From an uncultured Lachnospiraceae bacterium (lineage in GTDB: Bacteria; Bacillota; Clostridia; Lachnospirales; Lachnospiraceae): DNA of 8,174 bases. Position 1 is the stretch's first letter, and each line of letters starts with the position of its first letter. The stretch spans positions 1 through 8,174 of the forward strand of contig OMRN01000375.1 of the NCBI GenBank assembly GCA_900313265.1, read 5' to 3'. The notes beneath the pieces are model-generated. The model was not told where the DNA came from and searched no databases. It saw only the letters and a list, made by a program, of their open reading frames with translations. Below, piece by piece: positions 6,695 through 8,174 of the stretch. Both the position numbers and the translations under genes were made by a program.

Positions 6695-7210
6695 TTGAAA
6701 GTCGGAAAATTATTTACAAAAATCGGCACGGTGTTAATCAAAGTTGCCTCGGTATGTCTGGCGGCCTTTATTCTTTATAAGGTTGCCACGGTCTGTTATG
6801 ACTACGGTTTCCGGATTTTTGCGGAAAAGCCGGTTGACAGAGAGCCCGGAATCGATGTTAATGTCGCCATCGTCGAAGGAAAAAGCGTAAAGGAAATCGG
6901 AAAACTTCTCGAAGAGAAGGGCTTAATCCGTTCCGGAGATTTGTTTGTCTGGCAGGAAAAATTCAGCGAATATTCCGGAGACTTAAAACCGGGAGTTTAT
7001 ACGCTCAATACATCACAGACGCCTTATGAAATGATGGCAATCATGTCGGCGGAAACGGAGCCGGAGGAAACGGACAAGACGGTTTCCGCTTCCGAAGAGG
7101 AGGAAGAATCCGAAGAGGAGTCAGAACCTTCCGAAGCGGAATTTGAATTGAATGAAGACGGCGGCGGAGAAGGTCAGGAGAATCCGGAAGCCGAAGGTCA
7201 GGGGGAGTAA
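6695..7210 (+). CDS. MltG-like membrane-anchored protein lacking the transglycosylase domain
   Basis: The 171-residue product has a short basic N-terminus and one membrane segment (about residues 10-33). A small extracytoplasmic domain (about 50-118) resembles the LysM-like N-terminal part of MltG/YceG: VNVAIVEGKSVKEIGKLLEEKGLIRSG followed by LKPGVYTLNTSQTPYEMMAIM. MltG normally continues into a catalytic domain that cuts nascent glycan strands. Here that part is absent; instead about 50 residues rich in Glu, Ser and Gly follow and the gene stops at 7208-7210. It sits where B. subtilis has yrrL (mltG), between the YrzB-type gene and trmR. No frameshifted catalytic domain follows, because trmR starts immediately. 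The start is TTG 6695, set by its ribosome binding site. It may bind peptidoglycan or regulate rather than cut; this is inferred. Confidence 0.75.
   Translation: MKVGKLFTKIGTVLIKVASVCLAAFILYKVATVCYDYGFRIFAEKPVDREPGIDVNVAIVEGKSVKEIGKLLEEKGLIRSGDLFVWQEKFSEYSGDLKPGVYTLNTSQTPYEMMAIMSAETEPEETDKTVSASEEEEESEEESEPSEAEFELNEDGGGEGQENPEAEGQGE
7063..7207 (+). repeat. Low-complexity acidic tail coding region
   Basis: Purine-rich DNA with repeated GAA/GAG-TCC/TCA units encodes the Glu/Ser/Gly/Pro-rich C-terminus of the MltG-like protein, including five consecutive Glu followed by Ser-Glu-Glu-Glu-Ser. The last unit, GGGGGAG at 7201-7207, also serves as ribosome binding site for trmR. There is no exact long repeat; it is compositional. 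Confidence 0.7.
7201..7207 (+). promoter_or_regulatory. Ribosome binding site that fixes the TTG start of trmR
   Basis: GGGGGAG lies inside the last codons of the MltG-like gene, 4 nt before TTG at 7212. It supports 7212 as the trmR start over the in-frame ATG at 7152, which would place 20 atypical basic residues in front of the conserved protein. Confidence 0.8.
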
Positions 7211-7211
7211 T

Positions 7212-7877
7212 TTGCGTTCAGACGAAAGAATCAATGTTTTTATTCATTCTCTGGATGACGGGAACCCCCCCTTTTTAGATGAAATTGAAGCAGAAGCTCT
7301 TCAGTGCGGGGTTCCGATTATCCGGAAAAGTACGCAGGGGCTTCTTAAATTTCTGTTAAAGACGAGGAAACCGGGGAACATTCTGGAAATCGGAACAGCC
7401 ACCGGATTTTCCGCCCTGCTTATGGCGGAGTATGCACCGGGTGCGCATATTACCACCATTGAAAAATACGAAAAGCGCATACCGGTTGCCGAAGCGAATT
7501 TTAAGAGGGGAAACGTCGAAGAAAGAATTACGTTTATCACGGAGGATGCCGCCGCGGTTTTACCCGGGCTGAATCCGGGTTATGATTTTATTTTTATGGA
7601 TGCGGCCAAAGCACAGTATCCGGTGTTTCTTCCGGAAGTCTTACGGCTTCTTACACCGGGCGGAATGTTAGTGTCCGACAATGTCCTTCAGGAAGGGGAT
7701 ATTTTGGAGTCGCGCTATGCAGTGACAAGAAGAGACCGTACCATCCATGCCAGAATGCGCGAATTCCTGTATGAAATCACGCATAATCCGATGCTGGATA
7801 CGATTATTCTGCCGACCGGTGACGGAGTGTCGCTGTCCGTAAAGAAAGAAGAGGATCAAACGGGTGAAAAAGCCTGA
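7212..7877 (+). CDS. trmR: SAM-dependent O-methyltransferase, probable tRNA 5-hydroxyuridine methyltransferase
   Basis: This 221-residue cytoplasmic class I methyltransferase belongs to the O-methyltransferase family 3 (COG4122-type) group. From TTG 7212 it shows the opening DERINVFIHSLDDGNPPFLDEIE, motif I EIGTATGFSALLMA (59-72), the acidic end of strand 2 in IEKYEKR, MDAAKAQY (129-136), and SDNVLQEG (155-162); the last two supply metal-binding Asp/Asn positions in this family. B. subtilis TrmR (YrrM) methylates 5-hydroxyuridine at wobble position 34 of tRNAs to 5-methoxyuridine. The gene sits as in B. subtilis, between the mltG position and the U32 gene, which supports the same job. It starts 1 nt after the preceding stop and overlaps the next gene by 14 nt. 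Its methyl donor SAM is made by MetK, encoded upstream. Confidence 0.88.
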   Translation: MRSDERINVFIHSLDDGNPPFLDEIEAEALQCGVPIIRKSTQGLLKFLLKTRKPGNILEIGTATGFSALLMAEYAPGAHITTIEKYEKRIPVAEANFKRGNVEERITFITEDAAAVLPGLNPGYDFIFMDAAKAQYPVFLPEVLRLLTPGGMLVSDNVLQEGDILESRYAVTRRDRTIHARMREFLYEITHNPMLDTIILPTGDGVSLSVKKEEDQTGEKA

Positions 7878-8174
7878 ACTTCTGCTTCCTGCGGGAAGCC
7901 CGGATATTTTAAAAACAGCCGTACGTTACGGAGCGGATGCCGTATATCTCGGCGGAGAGGCTTTCGGACTTCGTGCGAAAGCAAAGAATTTTTCGCCGGA
8001 AGAAATGGCCGAAGGGATTGCTTTTGCACATGCTCACGGGGCAAAGGTATATGTAACGGCCAATATTTTTGCGCATAACGAGGATCTGTCCGAAGCGGCA
8101 GTCTATTTCCGGTCCTTAAATGAACTGAAACCGGACGGAATCCTAATCTCCGATCCCGGTATGTTCCTTCTTGC
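7864..8174 (+). CDS. trhP: Peptidase U32 family protein, probable tRNA 5-hydroxyuridine synthase (3' end outside window)
   Basis: The first 103 codons of a U32-family protein are present and run off the window end. The start is GTG at 7864, inside the trmR 3' end (14-nt overlap), with AAGAGG ending at 7854 as ribosome binding site at 9-nt spacing. The N-terminus reads PELLLPAGS, then YGADAVYLGGEAFGLRAKA, VYVTANIFAHNEDL, and PDGILISDPG, a pattern close to E. coli TrhP (YegQ), which has VNIAPHN and SDPG at the matching places. TrhP proteins make 5-hydroxyuridine at tRNA position 34 with prephenate as hydroxyl donor; despite the family name they are not shown to be proteases. Its overlap with trmR, which would methylate the product, supports this role. 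RlhA (23S rRNA C2501 hydroxylation) is an alternative family member, less likely by motif and context. Confidence 0.85.
   Translation, partial: MKKPELLLPAGSPDILKTAVRYGADAVYLGGEAFGLRAKAKNFSPEEMAEGIAFAHAHGAKVYVTANIFAHNEDLSEAAVYFRSLNELKPDGILISDPGMFLL

Noticed and set aside
1..8174. High frequency of CCGG and TCCGGA-like words across the window
   Set aside because: It is explained by frequent use of CCG, TCC and GGA codons in adjacent positions; no spacing or orientation pattern suggests a signal sequence.

Overview
This is a stretch of ordinary chromosome from a Gram-positive, low-to-mid GC Clostridia, most likely a member of the Lachnospiraceae. The signs are an S-box (SAM-I) riboswitch ahead of metK, strong AGGAGG-type ribosome binding sites, and a set of Bacillota genes (IreB, RuvX, a YrzB-like DUF1292 protein, RNase J, a YlbF-family protein). 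The genus cannot be fixed from the sequence alone. Every gene is on the + strand.

Region 1 (1-359) is the 3' end of murA. Region 2 (360-695) is non-coding. It holds a complete SAM-I riboswitch with an 8-bp P1 stem, a visible antiterminator, an intrinsic terminator, and about 120 nt of further leader. Region 3 (696-3613) is metK followed 2 nt later by a large multi-spanning GT-C-like membrane protein. No terminator separates them, so both should respond to SAM.

Region 4 (3614-8174) starts with a good sigma-A-type promoter and carries a compact run of eight genes: ireB, ruvX, a DUF1292 gene, rnj, a YlbF-family gene, a short MltG-like membrane protein, trmR, and the start of trhP (peptidase U32 family). 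From memory this is the B. subtilis yrzL-yrrK-yrzB-yrrL-yrrM-yrrN/O order, with an RNA-decay pair (RNase J and YlbF family) placed in the middle. The last two genes form a wobble-uridine modification pair: TrhP makes 5-hydroxyuridine and TrmR methylates it with SAM, the product of MetK. Adjacent genes overlap or lie close together, and several start with TTG or GTG.

I found no mobile element, CRISPR array, tRNA or rRNA, and no evidence for a wholly new system. The points most worth a second look are a serine in MetK where the catalytic arginine (E. coli R244) is expected, the predicted SAM control of the membrane glycosyltransferase-like gene, and the MltG-like protein that lacks a catalytic domain and ends in an acidic tail.
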